The translations under genes and the position numbers were made by a program. Of a DNA stretch of 64,000 nt, positions 45,206 to 57,019 are shown piece by piece. Below the pieces are notes generated by a model, which saw nothing but the letters and a program-made list of their open reading frames with translations, made no database searches and was not told where the DNA came from. The DNA lies in assembly GCA_021464415.1 (NCBI GenBank), contig CM038465.1, forward strand, positions 81,378,919-81,442,918, in the 5' to 3' direction. Each line of letters begins with the position of its first letter. Position 1 is the first letter of the stretch. This stretch comes from Lonicera japonica. Lineage: Eukaryota; Streptophyta; Magnoliopsida; Dipsacales; Caprifoliaceae.

Positions 45206-45945
45206 AGTGGTGAAGCCAAGAATTTGATTAAGGGGGGAACGGAATTCAAAATATACAATATATTTGAAGTCATAAAATTTGAACGTAAATATAATAACAT
45301 TAATAATAATATTTCACATAACTCAAATAGAAAACATAAACAATTATGAGAAATTACAATAATACAGCACAAATATAATAATATTAATAATATTTTGCAA
45401 ATAATTAAGAAATAAAATTATACTTAATGTTAAAAAGTAAATCTAAGAAATGATTTACCTTTGTAGTGTTGGAAAAATAGATAAGATACCATTTCGAGCC
45501 ATTTTCAGGGTAATTTTTAGTGAGACCTCTACACTTAGTTGTGAAAGATTATTATAAAATTGTGTTCTCCTCCTTGAGAACATCGAAATCGTATATTTGT
45601 TTACTCAAAATGATTATGAAGTGAATAAGAAATTGTCACCTAAAATAAACTACTTAAATAGAATAAAAATAAGTAAATCTCACATGAAAACCTTACGAAA
45701 AAATTGATAAGTTTATAAGAGAACACTCTTATAAATCTAATAAACATTTAAGAAAAATAAGGTCTTTAGGTATAGTTTTGTCTCTCACACTTTTGTTGCC
45801 CTTGAATATAAATTTTTGCACATAAAATTATATGTTTTTTTTTAATAAAAGCAAAAAATTTATATATTTTTTTCAAAAAAATGCCCCATATATAATAAAA
45901 ATAAAATCCAAAACCAGGGGGCGCTCGCCCTGGCTCCACCTATGG
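45206..45945. mobile_element. hAT-like non-autonomous element
   Basis: The left end AGTGGTGAAGCCA and the inverted right end ATAGGTGGAGCCA (just inside the last few bases) match closely. ATCTTATC flanks both sides (45198-45205 and 45946-45953), a perfect 8-bp duplication. The 740-bp interior is AT-rich and lacks transposase. The GC-rich subterminal block 'GGGGGCGCTCGCCCTGG' is seen only at the right end. Confidence 0.88.
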
Positions 45946-45953
45946 ATCTTATC

Positions 45954-47041
45954 ACTTAATTCTCCTTTGAATAATTCGGAAGCAATTTTGTGTTTGAATC
46001 TCTTTTGTTCTGTCTGAATGGTGGTTAAATAACACTCGTACCCACCCCTCTCTCCGCTCCTCCTTAGTGGTGAGTTTTGATTTGTTGGAGTAGAAGAAGA
46101 TGAGATTCGTCATTCGGGGCATATGTACATGTAGAGAGAGTTTTGCTGCTGTGAGTTTTGATTGGAGTAGAAGATGAGATTTGCCATTTGGGACATATAT
46201 ATATATATATATATATTTATATTATATGTATATGTATATGTATGTATATGAGAGACAGAGAGGGAGGGGGCGGGGGCGGAGTTGTGGTTTGCAGAGTTTT
46301 GGCTTAAAAATTCACACACGGATGTGTGAATTACAGAGATGTCATGGTGAAGAATTTTAATAAAGAAATATAAGAGTTATTTTCATAATAAAAATAGGAT
46401 GGATATATAAGACGGTCCAAACACATTTGTAATATCTATCAAGATATTTCATTTAGATACAAAATAAAAATCTTAAGATTCATAATACAAATTTAATGGT
46501 GTTTAGTAAAAAAAACTAAAAACTAAAAAACTGTTTGTTTACTTCTGAAAATTGTATCTAAAAAAATATTGTTTGTTTGAATATAACACATTTGAAAACT
46601 GAATTTTTTTTAATTACGACCATTTTGCCCTTATTAATTGAGTGAGTACATTTTAAAATCATCTTTCACAAATGGAAGTTTTGATCCTTTCCTATAATAT
46701 ACATCTAACTACAAGAATACTCTCTCTCTCTCAATAAACTAATCCTTCATCTATTTTATTTTTCTTTCTTCCATCTTCTCACCCTTCTCTTTCTTCTGTA
46801 ATGGTCTATAATCACAACTAAATTTTCTAAATGATGGGGTATTGGGTTATATTTTTGTTTTGTCAAGGTGAGGGAATGTGACCCTCATTTTACTCAACAC
46901 CCAAAATAAAAATAGAACAATCAACAAAGGCAATCAATCTGCAGCAAACAATCAATCTAGAAATGGTGAACATTTCCAGCTTAAAATCCAACAATGAAGC
47001 GATCTGTGTTGCATCTGTGTGAGTGTGTGCATGTGTGTGTG

Positions 47042-47076
<35 letters not shown>

Positions 47077-48698
47077 TACCGGAAGGTGGAGAATGGCGAC
47101 AAAGATGGAGGTGGAGAACGGCGACGATGGAAGTGGAGAGCGGCGTGGACTTTTGAGAAAGGAGTGAGGGTAGAGTTATGTGTGATTTTGAGAAAAGAGA
47201 GAGGGCAAAGTAGACTTTTTGCACCCTTTAAAATTAAGTTTCAGATTTAAGTGGCATAGTTGCCACTTAAAATTTTGGATGAAAATTTTAAGTTTTAAAT
47301 GATAAAAATTAAGTGGCCACTTATTTTTTTTAGTTAGTGAACAACTTTGACAACAACTTAAATCTGAAAGTTTTAAGTTTTCAAATTTAAGTGGCAAATT
47401 AAGTGGCAAGTGAACAAGGCCTTAAAGAACTAGACAATGGTGTCCACTCAGATATGGGATTTTATGTTCAACTTTTATCAAGATGGTTGGAGACTTGGGG
47501 CGGGATCTTATTTGTTTAGAGTTAAAAAGACACTTAAATCACGCTTAAAAAAATAATAATAAGTAGGCTGCCAATAGCATCTTTATTATTTAATTTTTTT
47601 TTTCTTTTTTATTCTTCGTTTTTGAAGGAAAATTCTTCGCGTAAGAAAATAAAGAATATGCCGTCTTTTCTTTAGCATTCTCCTCTGTACATGTGAACCC
47701 ACTCGCATTTTTCTAAATACAAAAGTCATCAATTTTCTTAAAGTTTCAAATGAGAGAATAATGGAGGTGTGCGGTGTGGTGACCAAACCTTTACACCCCC
47801 TTTCTATCGTTGTACTTTTGACAATGGCTGACCTCTTTGGAGCAAAATTGAACTTGCGGTAAGTTGGCATTTGAAATTTGAGAAAGCGTTTACATCTTTT
47901 TGCACCTTTTCATTGAACCCTTCATGCAACAACTTTGATCTATTCGGGGTAAATTTTAATTTACAGTTTCTTTCCTTGCACAGTAAAATTAAGTTGTTGG
48001 GAATTGTTTTTTGAAAACAACATCTTAGTGGGTGCGAAAAAGAAAGCATTGCTACCAAAATTTTGATTACCATGAAAATAAACATTGCAAAAACCATATA
48101 GTGATGGTTTTTGCATGCTGGCAAATTTAGTGCTGTTAAACATATTTATTGTGATTCCTACTCTTGATAATTTAAATTTTTGGGAGAGATGATTTTTAAC
48201 TAGAGTTTGGTTGTCTGAAAGGTCTTTCATCTCTCATCTAATGATAAATATGCATGTTTTGCATAATTCTGTTCATGTATGTTTTACACACGCAAGTATA
48301 AAGTCGTATGTGATGGAGAGTATTAAACATGACATTTATTGCAATTTTTTCTCCTACAGCTTATACTTTCAAGAAAATATGACTATAAGTGTACTGATCT
48401 AATCAAATCTACTTTGTATAACCAAAATATTTAGAGGGAATTTATGTTTCTTTATTTCAAGTGGGTCGCATTACGAATCACATGCAGCAATGTGTTAAGA
48501 AGCATTTGATCGAGCTGAGATTAAAAAAAAAAATGAACTGTATCCTCCACTGCAAATGATCAGTGAGGTCATCATGTATATATAAAATATAAGGAATCAA
48601 ATCCAAGTCGACCTTCTCATAAAATAAAGAGTTTTTCTATGCTTTTAGGTTTGAATTGAAAGAAAAAGGAGGCAAAACTGGAAAACTTGATGTTGCTC
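45954..48698. other. Intergenic; simple repeats and probable old transposon ends
   Basis: Contains an AT microsatellite (about 46195-46216), a GA microsatellite (about 47045-47073) and a repeat-like block ending 'AAGTGAACAAGGCCTT' (about 47407-47422) that resembles a MITE terminus. About 46500-47425 may be one element, but its left end could not be matched. No host gene was recognised; ORFs here are low-complexity or follow the GA repeat. Confidence 0.5.
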
Positions 48699-48701
48699 TT
48701 A

Positions 48702-49022
48702 GAACTCGTTTGATTCACGGAAGGGAAATCAATTCCCTTATCTTTCTCATGGAGGGGAAACTAAATTTTTTGTCAAATTTCCTTTTGTTGTGTTTGGTAA
48801 AACATGGAAAGTATTTAAGTAATTTTATTATTATCTAAATTTTTTGTAATAAATGCTTGGAAATTACATGGGAAAATCAATCACATATGTTTTGAGAGGA
48901 ATGATTTTACCCCCTACTTTCCACTCTCTCGGGAAAGTGTTTCCGGAATTTGTGCTTACCAAATAAAGGAAATGAACGACTTTCCTTTCCCGAATACTAA
49001 AATCCGTAAACCAAACAAGACC
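48702..49022. mobile_element. PIF/Harbinger-like MITE
   Basis: The left end GAACTCGTTTGATTCACGG and the inverted right end GGTCTTGTTTGGTTTACGG match at 14 of 19 positions. TTA flanks both sides (48699-48701 and 49023-49025). It is 321 bp; the interior is itself inverted ('GGAAGGGAAATCAATTCCC'). Confidence 0.8.
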
Positions 49023-49369
49023 TTAGAAGGGCAAGCAACTAGACCCGTCTTTTAATGTCTAATAAATTCGAATCACTTTCTTGTCCATCGTAAAATAGAT
49101 TTAGAAAGAATCATGAAATGGCACCTATCATAAAAAATAAAAAAGAAAAATTGATATAAAAAAAAAAATCAAACACATAAGAAAAAAATAAAGGAATAGT
49201 CTTCGATATAGAAAGCATAATGAATAAAGTATTAGTCTTCAACTAATTTGAATAAAACTTCCCTGCTATATATGTGCCTCGTATTTTTTACAACATTCTG
49301 CTAGGTATTTTTACAAAAGTAGGTTACCGGTTGTTCAGACCCACTATTTATAAACACAATAATCTGTAA

Positions 49370-49866
49370 GAGCATCTTTAACCGTTGTGTAAATATTTTT
49401 GTGTAAATCATATGTATCAAGACACTTTTGCACAAAACTTGAAGTGTAAAAAAAATATGCTCCAATGGTACATTTTTAAACTTTTGTGTAAATTTTGAAT
49501 GAACCAATAAGATAATTATGCATATTAGATATTATTTTATGCAAATTTTTATTATTTTTTCTTGAATTTTGGTATACACAATATTATAACAATAATGAAT
49601 CTTGATTTGTTAGTCTTAATGAGTAGATTTTAGATATATATATTTTTTATTAAATTATATAATTTCTATTAAAAGTTATTACATTTTAAAGTATTGTAAA
49701 ATAATTGAGAAAAGAAAAAACTGATGTGGCAGTGTAAACTTGGGGTGTATTTTACACATTCGTTTTACACAAAAGCTAAATTTAAAAGACTGTTGGATCT
49801 CAAAATTTTTACAAATTTTGTATATTTTACACAAAACCTAAATATAAACTACTGTTGGAGATGCTC
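49370..49866. mobile_element. MITE with GAGCATCT termini
   Basis: The left end GAGCATCTTTAACCGTTGTG and the inverted right end GAGCATCTCCAACAGTAGTT are flanked by TAA (49367-49369 and 49867-49869). The interior has several TTTTGTGTAAAT / TTTACACAAAA motifs in both orientations. Sequence at about 753-1073 is related. Confidence 0.75.
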
Positions 49867-49869
49867 TAA

Positions 49870-50953
49870 GAACCTTCACGGCCTTTATAAAAACAAATGG
49901 TTATCTTGGGGAAATCATGTGTTAGTATTTGTGTGTATTTTAAAAAAAAACATAAATACATTTTATCGGAAGATTTGAGGAAATAAAATATTTATTATTT
50001 TATTAATCCTCTAATTAATTTGGAAGTTTAAAATATTAAATATTCTCATATTATATCTCCATTAAAATAATATTTATTTTTAATAACAATTGTTCTAATA
50101 ATTCATTTATTTCGGTATTTTATAGACATTAATGAAGTGAATTTATTTTGATACATTATAATGTTTTTTAATAAAAGGTTTAATGGTGATATATGTTGGG
50201 AGATGAAAAGGAAAAGGATTATCTATTATTCTTTTACAAAATAATTTTTTCTTCTTCTAAATACAAAAAAAAAAAAAACATTTTCCTCTCAAAGAGTTCT
50301 CCTATACCCAATATACATTCACTTCCTTCTTAGAAAATTGGTTTTGAAGATGAGACTAGTAGTCTCAATATTCCACCTTTCATTTTGAAAGAGAAAAAAC
50401 AAATTTTTGAAATAGAACAACTTAATCCGCAACTTAACTCAATAAATTCGTCAATTTGAATTTGAAATCATTTTCATTGTCTCTCGTTTTGCGGTGGATT
50501 TGTGGTAAAATTGTTTTGGGTGGTAATCAAAAAACAATAATGGTTTTATATTTTTTAGTTCGAATTATTATTTTGGACTAAAGAAATTATTCTTTTTGCA
50601 GTATTAATCTTGTAATTTCTCCAACAAAGTAATGGTGAATGAAGAACAAGTTGAAGAAAATCCATGGAGAAATATTAGAGTCCATGAGCAGCTCCTAGTC
50701 AACCCCAGATCATTAACCATTGGGCCTAATCTGTTGGTTCCATCTCTCTTTTTTCAACAAACTATCAAAATTTTAACAATCTCAAACACCTAGAAAATAT
50801 TTTTTATTTAAGATACTCTGCACTTTTAAGGAACCAAATGTAATATCTTCCGAAACTTAATAGAAAAAAAAAGTGTCATTATTATTATTAGCACATATGG
50901 TTCGCTGGTGTTCTTATCACATGGGCATCATGTCCTGTATAAACGTAATTATA
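49870..50953. other. Intergenic, no gene seen
   Basis: AT-rich with no recognisable gene, RNA or paired repeat. Confidence 0.5.
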
Positions 50954-52079
50954 TATTTATATGGGAAAATGGGTTCAGAGACCTCCTTTCATAATTTTAT
51001 ACAACAAAATGACATCATACATTAGCTTAATGAATGAAGGATTCTTTCATATTATTGTTTTAATGTAAGGACAATTTTGGTTTTTAGATTAGTTGTAAGT
51101 ATTTTGTCTTTTATAAATTAGATAATTCAAGAATTTTAAAATGACTAAACTACCCTTCCCTCTTTCAACTCATAATCCTACGCACAGAAACAAGGAGGAG
51201 AGATAGGCGATACAATTCGTTGGGAAAGGCGAGAAGAGAGGAAAAAGCACAGTACGATTCAAGAGATGAATGCTATCATCTTAGATTGATGGAAAGCATC
51301 ATAGATCGACGGGATTAACGAAGAAAAGGAGAAGAAATTTCTTAGCTCCATGGATGTTGAAATACTATCTAGGTATAGCTTTTTTCTTTTTTTCTTTTCA
51401 TATTTTTAGTTGTGATTTTGCTTCGTTTTGGTTTGTTCTAGCTTATATTTAGAGGATTTGATGAAATAGCGTTCAATCAATTCATGTATATTTAGATTAT
51501 GGAGGATTTGATGAAATAGCAATTGAATGCTCTGTTTTCGTTTTTCTTTTCCTCATAACTACAGAAAAACTGCAAAACTGATTTTGCAGTTTTTTAGTTT
51601 TGATGATATATTTAGATTATAGAGAGCTATCACGTTTTTTGCTTTTATTTGTGTAAAAGTTATAGAAATATTACTTCATTTTGGTTGTTTTAGCTTATGT
51701 TTAAAAGATTTGATCTAATAATAAGTGATTGTTCATGTTTTTAAAGTTAGTTTTAGCATCCTTGTGATCTATCTATGTATTTGCTCTGTTTTTCCTTTTT
51801 TTTTCCTTTGTGCAGAAAAAACTGCAAAATTGATTTTGCAGTTTTTCAGTTTTTGATCTAAGTTTTTTAAGTGCATTATTTCTGCATTTGATTCTTATGT
51901 TGTAGGTTTTGGTTAGTTTAAATGTGTGATTTCATTTGTGAATGAATGAACATACATGTTTGTTATGCAATGTATTGCTTCTAAATTTTTATGTCTCATT
52001 TTTTAGGGATATTGATAGAGGCATTATAGACGTGATTTATTATAATGGTTGTTCTTTTAGAATTTGATTATTTCTTGGT

Positions 52080-52937
52080 ATGAGTGTTGAAGAACTAAAA
52101 CGTTTGGTGTGCGAGAGGTGGTCCGATATTAATCCCTTGTGTGTAAACCTATTTGTTACTTGTGATGACAAAGAGTTTGTTTTAGATGGGAATGATGAAA
52201 TTCAATGCATGATTTATTTCACGATGATAAAAATAGTGGAAAATATAGATATTTTTGTTAGGCGGACGGAAGGTTCTAAATTTTTAACGTCAGATGATCA
52301 GTGTGCTAGTAGTTCTTCAGGTTCTATGAGTCGTGTTGATGAAATTAAAGCACACGAACCACGTAATTGTAGTGCTTGGGCTAATGCTATTATAAGTATT
52401 GAACAAAGATTTCCGGGAGGAGCCATTAAGTTTCGAACGAGTTGGAAAATTCTCTTGTGTCCAGAAGTTGAAAAATGCTTGAAAGAGAAGGTTAATGAGA
52501 GTTCGACATAGAGGGTTGTCAAATCATCTGATTCGATCTTTGAAGTTATAGAGCAAAAGTCTTATCGCGTAGATCTTTTGACATGGGAGTGTGGTTGTAA
52601 TTCATGGCAGATTGATGACTTCCCATGTTCACACGTCGTTTTGTGTATTTTGACCAATAGGAAGGTTGTTTATGACTATTGCGATCCTTGTTTCTTTACG
52701 TGTAACTTTCAGAGCTCTTATGCTCATACAATTTATCCGGTGCCAACTTCTGACCGTCCTATTAATGTCTCTGATGTATCGAAAATTTTATCTCCCGATT
52801 GTAAAACTCAACTCGGTCGTCCTAAAAAGAATCGAATTGAGAGCGCTGACTCAAGTATAAAGAAGAAACATAAGTGTGGAAGGTGTAACCGTTATGGATA
52901 TCACAATACGAAGACGTGCACTGCATTAATTGTTTAG
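52080..52937 (+). pseudogene. MULE transposase remnant with SWIM zinc finger
   Basis: A single frame of 285 codons interrupted by one TAG at 52509-52511. The N-terminal part ('SVEELKRLVCERW', then 'DIFVRRTEG') is the MULE N-terminal domain. The C-terminal part has the SWIM zinc finger 'CGCNSWQIDDFPCSH' (C-x-C...C-x-H) and a CCHC-like tail 'CGRCNRYGYHNTKTC'. The central DDE catalytic domain, about 300 residues in intact proteins, is absent: the frame passes straight from 'RFPGGAIKFRTSWKIL' to the pre-SWIM region. This is an internal deletion plus a stop codon; no activity is expected. The frame could still encode a short DNA-binding peptide, but nothing shows that it does. Confidence 0.85.
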
Positions 52938-53178
52938 ATTTTACTATGGCATAGTATAATTACATTTAGCAAATTTTGGAATTTTGAAATTCTTGGTATG
53001 ATGGTATTTGAGAATTTTTTCATATTCCTTTAGTTTTGATTTTAAAAGAATGTAATTTTGATTTTGATATATGAATGATGATGTTTTTCTATTTTTGTGG
53101 AATAAACAATATCAAGATGTTGCTATTCTTTGCAAGTTGTTTATTTAAATGCGAAAGACATTGATTATCTATGCTAAA

Positions 53179-53417
53179 TTGCACTCGGATTTAGTGCAAA
53201 AGGGTTTTTGCAGTCAAATATTTTTGGTAAATTGCACGCGGATTTAGTGCAAAATCATTTTTGCAGTGAAATATTTCTAAAGATTGTACACGCATTTAGT
53301 GCAAAATCGATTTTGCAGTGAAATGTTTCTAAAGATTACATGCGCATTTAGTGCAAAATCGTTTTTGCAGTGAAATATTTCAGTGCAAAAGCGATTTTGC
53401 ACTAAATGCGAGTGGGA
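53179..53417. repeat. Subterminal tandem array in MULE
   Basis: About four units of some 52-54 bases, each carrying 'TTTAGTGCAAAA' and 'TTTTGCAGTGAAATATTTC'. The last unit ends in an inverted copy ('TTTTGCACTAAATGCG'). Shorter TTTTGCAG hairpins also occur at about 51566-51597 and 51818-51848. Subterminal arrays like this are often transposase binding regions. Confidence 0.7.
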
Positions 53418-53751
53418 GGTTAATGGCACAACTCGTAATTAACCAAAAAAAAAAGGGTTTTTTCTCATTTTGGCTTAATTTTAGTAAGACACTTGTCACG
53501 ATTATATTAATTGTCCTTATTTTACAATAGGAATATAAGGTGTCCTTTTAGTGGTTTTAATTTTGTAAGAGACCCTTTAAACCCATTGCCTCTATTTATA
53601 TTATGTTGAAATTATATTTAATTAGTAACATTCCACTCGTGTATATGAATATATGTACTATTGCAAATATCAACATATTATAAATAAATTTTTTTGATCT
53701 CCAAAGTTCAGTCTTGTCCAAATGAATCTAACATTGAGATTATTATTATTA

Positions 53752-54394
53752 GGGACAATTAAAAAAAAAGGTCTTATTAGAGAAAGATTTCACACTAAAG
53801 CCAAGGAATAATTTTTTTGTAAATAAAGGGCCTATTTTTTATTTTATTGATAATATGACATGTGTCTTTTTTTTTCATTGTAAAATGACATCCCAACCCT
53901 TAAAATAAACTAAAAAAATACCAATATGCATTAAAATATAGACTGCAATATGAACTTTGCAATCTATATTTCACTGCAATATGAACTTTGCGGTCCATAT
54001 TTTACTGCAATATGAATTTTGCAGTCCATATTTTTGGTGCAAAGTTCATATTGCAGTCCATATTTTACTGCAATGTGAACTTTGCAGTCCATATTTCTAG
54101 TGCAAAGTTCATATTGCAGTCCATATTTCACTGCAATATGAACTTTGCAGTCCATATTTTTTGTATTTTTTGTGCAAATTTCATAAAGAGTGGGTAATTT
54201 AGGTAATATATAGCATGTTTTTATTAATTAAATGATATTTAAATTTATTCAAATACCTTCATTTAAAATATAAAACAAAATAGGCCTCTTATACTAATTA
54301 TCAATTAAAAATAGGCCCTTCATTCAAAAAAATATTATTCATTGAATTTTTGGTAAAAATCAATGTGTAATAAGACCTTCTACCTAATTTTTAG
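53752..54394. mobile_element. MULE-type MITE, copy B
   Basis: Runs from GGGACAATT to CTAATTTTTAG, the same ends as copy A at 37287-37852, and is flanked by TTATTATTA (53743-53751 and 54395-54403), 9 bp. Because the site is a TTA simple repeat, the duplication is weaker evidence here than for copy A. The core array (about 53940-54160) has more 'TGCAATATGAACTTTGCAG' units than copy A and is arranged as direct and inverted copies. Confidence 0.83.
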
Positions 54395-54403
54395 TTATTA
54401 TTA

Positions 54404-57011
54404 TTATTATTATTATTGATGATGCTTAAAACGATTTTTAAAATTTGTTAATTTTCTCATAATATAAAGTAGAATCACATTTACCCAACAATTCTTGACC
54501 CAACACGAGGTCATGTTTTAGGCGTTAGAGTAAGATGAACTAAGGGCTGGGTTTGTAGCTTTTATGGCCCAATGCTTTCTTAATCTCAGATAAATTGGAA
54601 CCAGAACCCATTTATTGTTCCCTGCCCCTCAAAAAGAAAAGAAAAACAAAAATACACACCACATATATATATATATATATATACTGTTCATTAATTTTTG
54701 AATAAATGCACATATTGCAATTATTCTTTTATAAAATGAGTGAAAATTTATTTCAATCATGAGTTATGAATTACGATATCTTAATTATGTTCTAAAAATA
54801 AAAATAAACTCTTAATTTGAGTTGATGGTAAATTTTTAATTTGGGATGAAAAAAATTGACGCGAACAATGAAATTAGCTGATTAGTAAAGGTTGCTACAT
54901 CAAACTGGAGGAGAGGCAACAAAATTCTAGAGTCTCTTCCATCTAAAATATATAATCATCAACATGTAAAGCATATTTTGTTAAACAGTGGGCAACAGAG
55001 TTTAACATTAAAAAAGCACCTGACATTTACAACAAAAAGAAAGAAATTCAACATTTGTCACTCAATAAACATGCCAAGTATGTGACATTTAGTATCAAGA
55101 TTCTTGATTTCTTTATTATCGATAAATAGACACCCTCGAGAACAATATCCCTAAATCAGAATTCAACAACTAGTTACACTGCTGGACAAGCAGCTATGAA
55201 CACCTAGACATATTTCGCAACTGTTAGAGCAACGGGGCACACACAAAAATTTCCATAAGAAGTTATCTGGAACAACGACCCTAATTCCCATTAGATGAAC
55301 ATTGGCACATGTGGAACATAAAAATTCAAGTTAACAAAGGAACCCACCCAGTGGAGGCTGCCAGTGAAGCTAGAGACAAAGGAGATGAAGTGGTGGTGGA
55401 TAGTGATCGAGGCCCCACCTTAACCTTAACCTTTAACCTTAGTCATGTATAACTGATATATCCGCTATTCGTCTTGGTAAATAACCAATCACGCCGTGAA
55501 TAACCTGATTTGACAAATGCCAAACAGTCCAAAACTAAACTCCTCACTATCAAAAGAGAAATCGTTGAATCCTCATCTAATGTTAACATGAAGGATTAAT
55601 AAAAAAACACTTTGAATTAAAATTTTATCCCAAACTCATCTAGTACTGAATTAATTATATATATATATATATTATTGTAACGAGCAAGTAGTAATAACGA
55701 AGGGAGGAAGGAAGAAAGACATACTAACAGTTAAAGAAAAATGGGTTTGGGGGCGGGGAGAGAGACGAGAATCCCGATTGGTCACAAGTCACCAAACAAT
55801 GGGTTTAGTTACAAGTAAACAAAGTAAAGTATTAGTAGCGAACAAATCATTAAGTGGGGCCCACAAGGCCCGAAATATTAGCCCACGCGTCCAGTCGTGG
55901 GCCCTAAGGGAATCACCAAACTGAAAAAGGAGTATATTTCTATCACATGGTAATACAAACCATTTTCCTAAAAAAAGGGCCCCTACCCCTTGCTCCCTAC
56001 TATCTTTATTTTTCAGATATATTATTATTTATTTATTTGTGGTTCCCAAAGAAGTGTTCGGATCAACTTTTGCGTAAAAGTTGTCATTAATTAAACATTA
56101 TTTTGACAACAACAAAAATTGATTTTAAGAGTTTCAAATTGACTTATAGTTGTCTAATTGACAACCTTATATTACTAGATGAAGAGGCTTGATTAAAATA
56201 TATTATTATTATTATTATTATTATTCATATTCAAACAAACATCAAACTTTTAACTATCACAATTATTGAAAATTCAATGTGCTTTTTCCCATCCATATTT
56301 TCCTCCTTTTTGAAATTTGGAGGTGAAAAGAAGGGTTTTCCTAAAGGTATCATCACATCATGTTTGCTCCACTCATATCTTGACACACACTAACAAGGAG
56401 TACAAAGATTTTCTTCACTGTCAATCACCTTTTCTTTTTTTTTTTTTTTTTTTCATTTCACTTTTCTCGTGTTTGGTGTCTAATTGGAATTGGGCTGGCT
56501 GGACTCACAAAACTACTCGATTTCTTTTTCATTACTTTTTCCTTTTCAATTTGGATGACATTTGAGTTTATGATTAGTTTAGGGGACACTTACTATTATT
56601 GTTTTCTCTCACTTACTTGTACTAATTATCGAAAAGGCTTTTTGCATGTAATAGTAATATTACTCTTCTCGATCAACTCATTGTTATTCAAAAATATTTT
56701 TTGAGCTTTGTTATATAAAAACTTTTGATATTAACTAGTGAGGCATCTAATTGCAAGTCTAAACTATAGAATTTGATAAATAGATGGCTATAAATTTATA
56801 TATTATTATTTTTTTAATTATGAGAGTTGTTGTCTTCTTAAATGATGTCCAAGTTAGAAAATTAGTGCAACTGTTAACCGTATTATTTTTAATAGCATAA
56901 CTAATGACTAATATCAAAATTAGTTTAACTTTTTAAAAATTAAAAATATATTGATTTTAGTGATATCAATTTGGTTTTAGACGGAGTCTAGATTATTTTA
57001 AATGTTAACCA
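54404..57011. other. Intergenic, no gene seen
   Basis: Contains a TTA microsatellite (54395-54416), an AT run (about 54664-54682) and a T run (about 56436-56453). No coding region or RNA gene was recognised; the ORF at 56317-56565 has no family resemblance. Confidence 0.5.
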
Positions 57012-57019
57012 TATTATTT

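Larger units (their letters stand above)
50963..53592 (+). mobile_element. Internally deleted Mutator-like element (MULE)
   Basis: The left end GGGAAAATGGGTTCAGAGAC and the inverted right end GAGGCAATGGGTTTAAAGGG form the terminal inverted repeat. TATTTATAT flanks both sides (50954-50962 and 53593-53601), a perfect 9-bp duplication, the Mutator hallmark. Inside is a broken mudrA-type frame (52080-52937), and near the right end a tandem array (53179-53417). The element is too short for a full transposase, so it can move only with a helper, if at all. Confidence 0.85.

Noticed and set aside
47023..47250. ORFs through the GA microsatellite
   Set aside because: Low-complexity Arg-Glu runs produced by a simple repeat, without splice or family support.
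53179..53417. CRISPR-like array
   Set aside because: The repeats are degenerate, lack unique spacers of constant length, and lie in a plant MULE.
53964..54197. Periodic peptides (repeats of 'CKVHIAVKYGLQ')
   Set aside because: They arise from translating the short repeat array of MITE B; the array orientation and TIRs explain the sequence without any protein.
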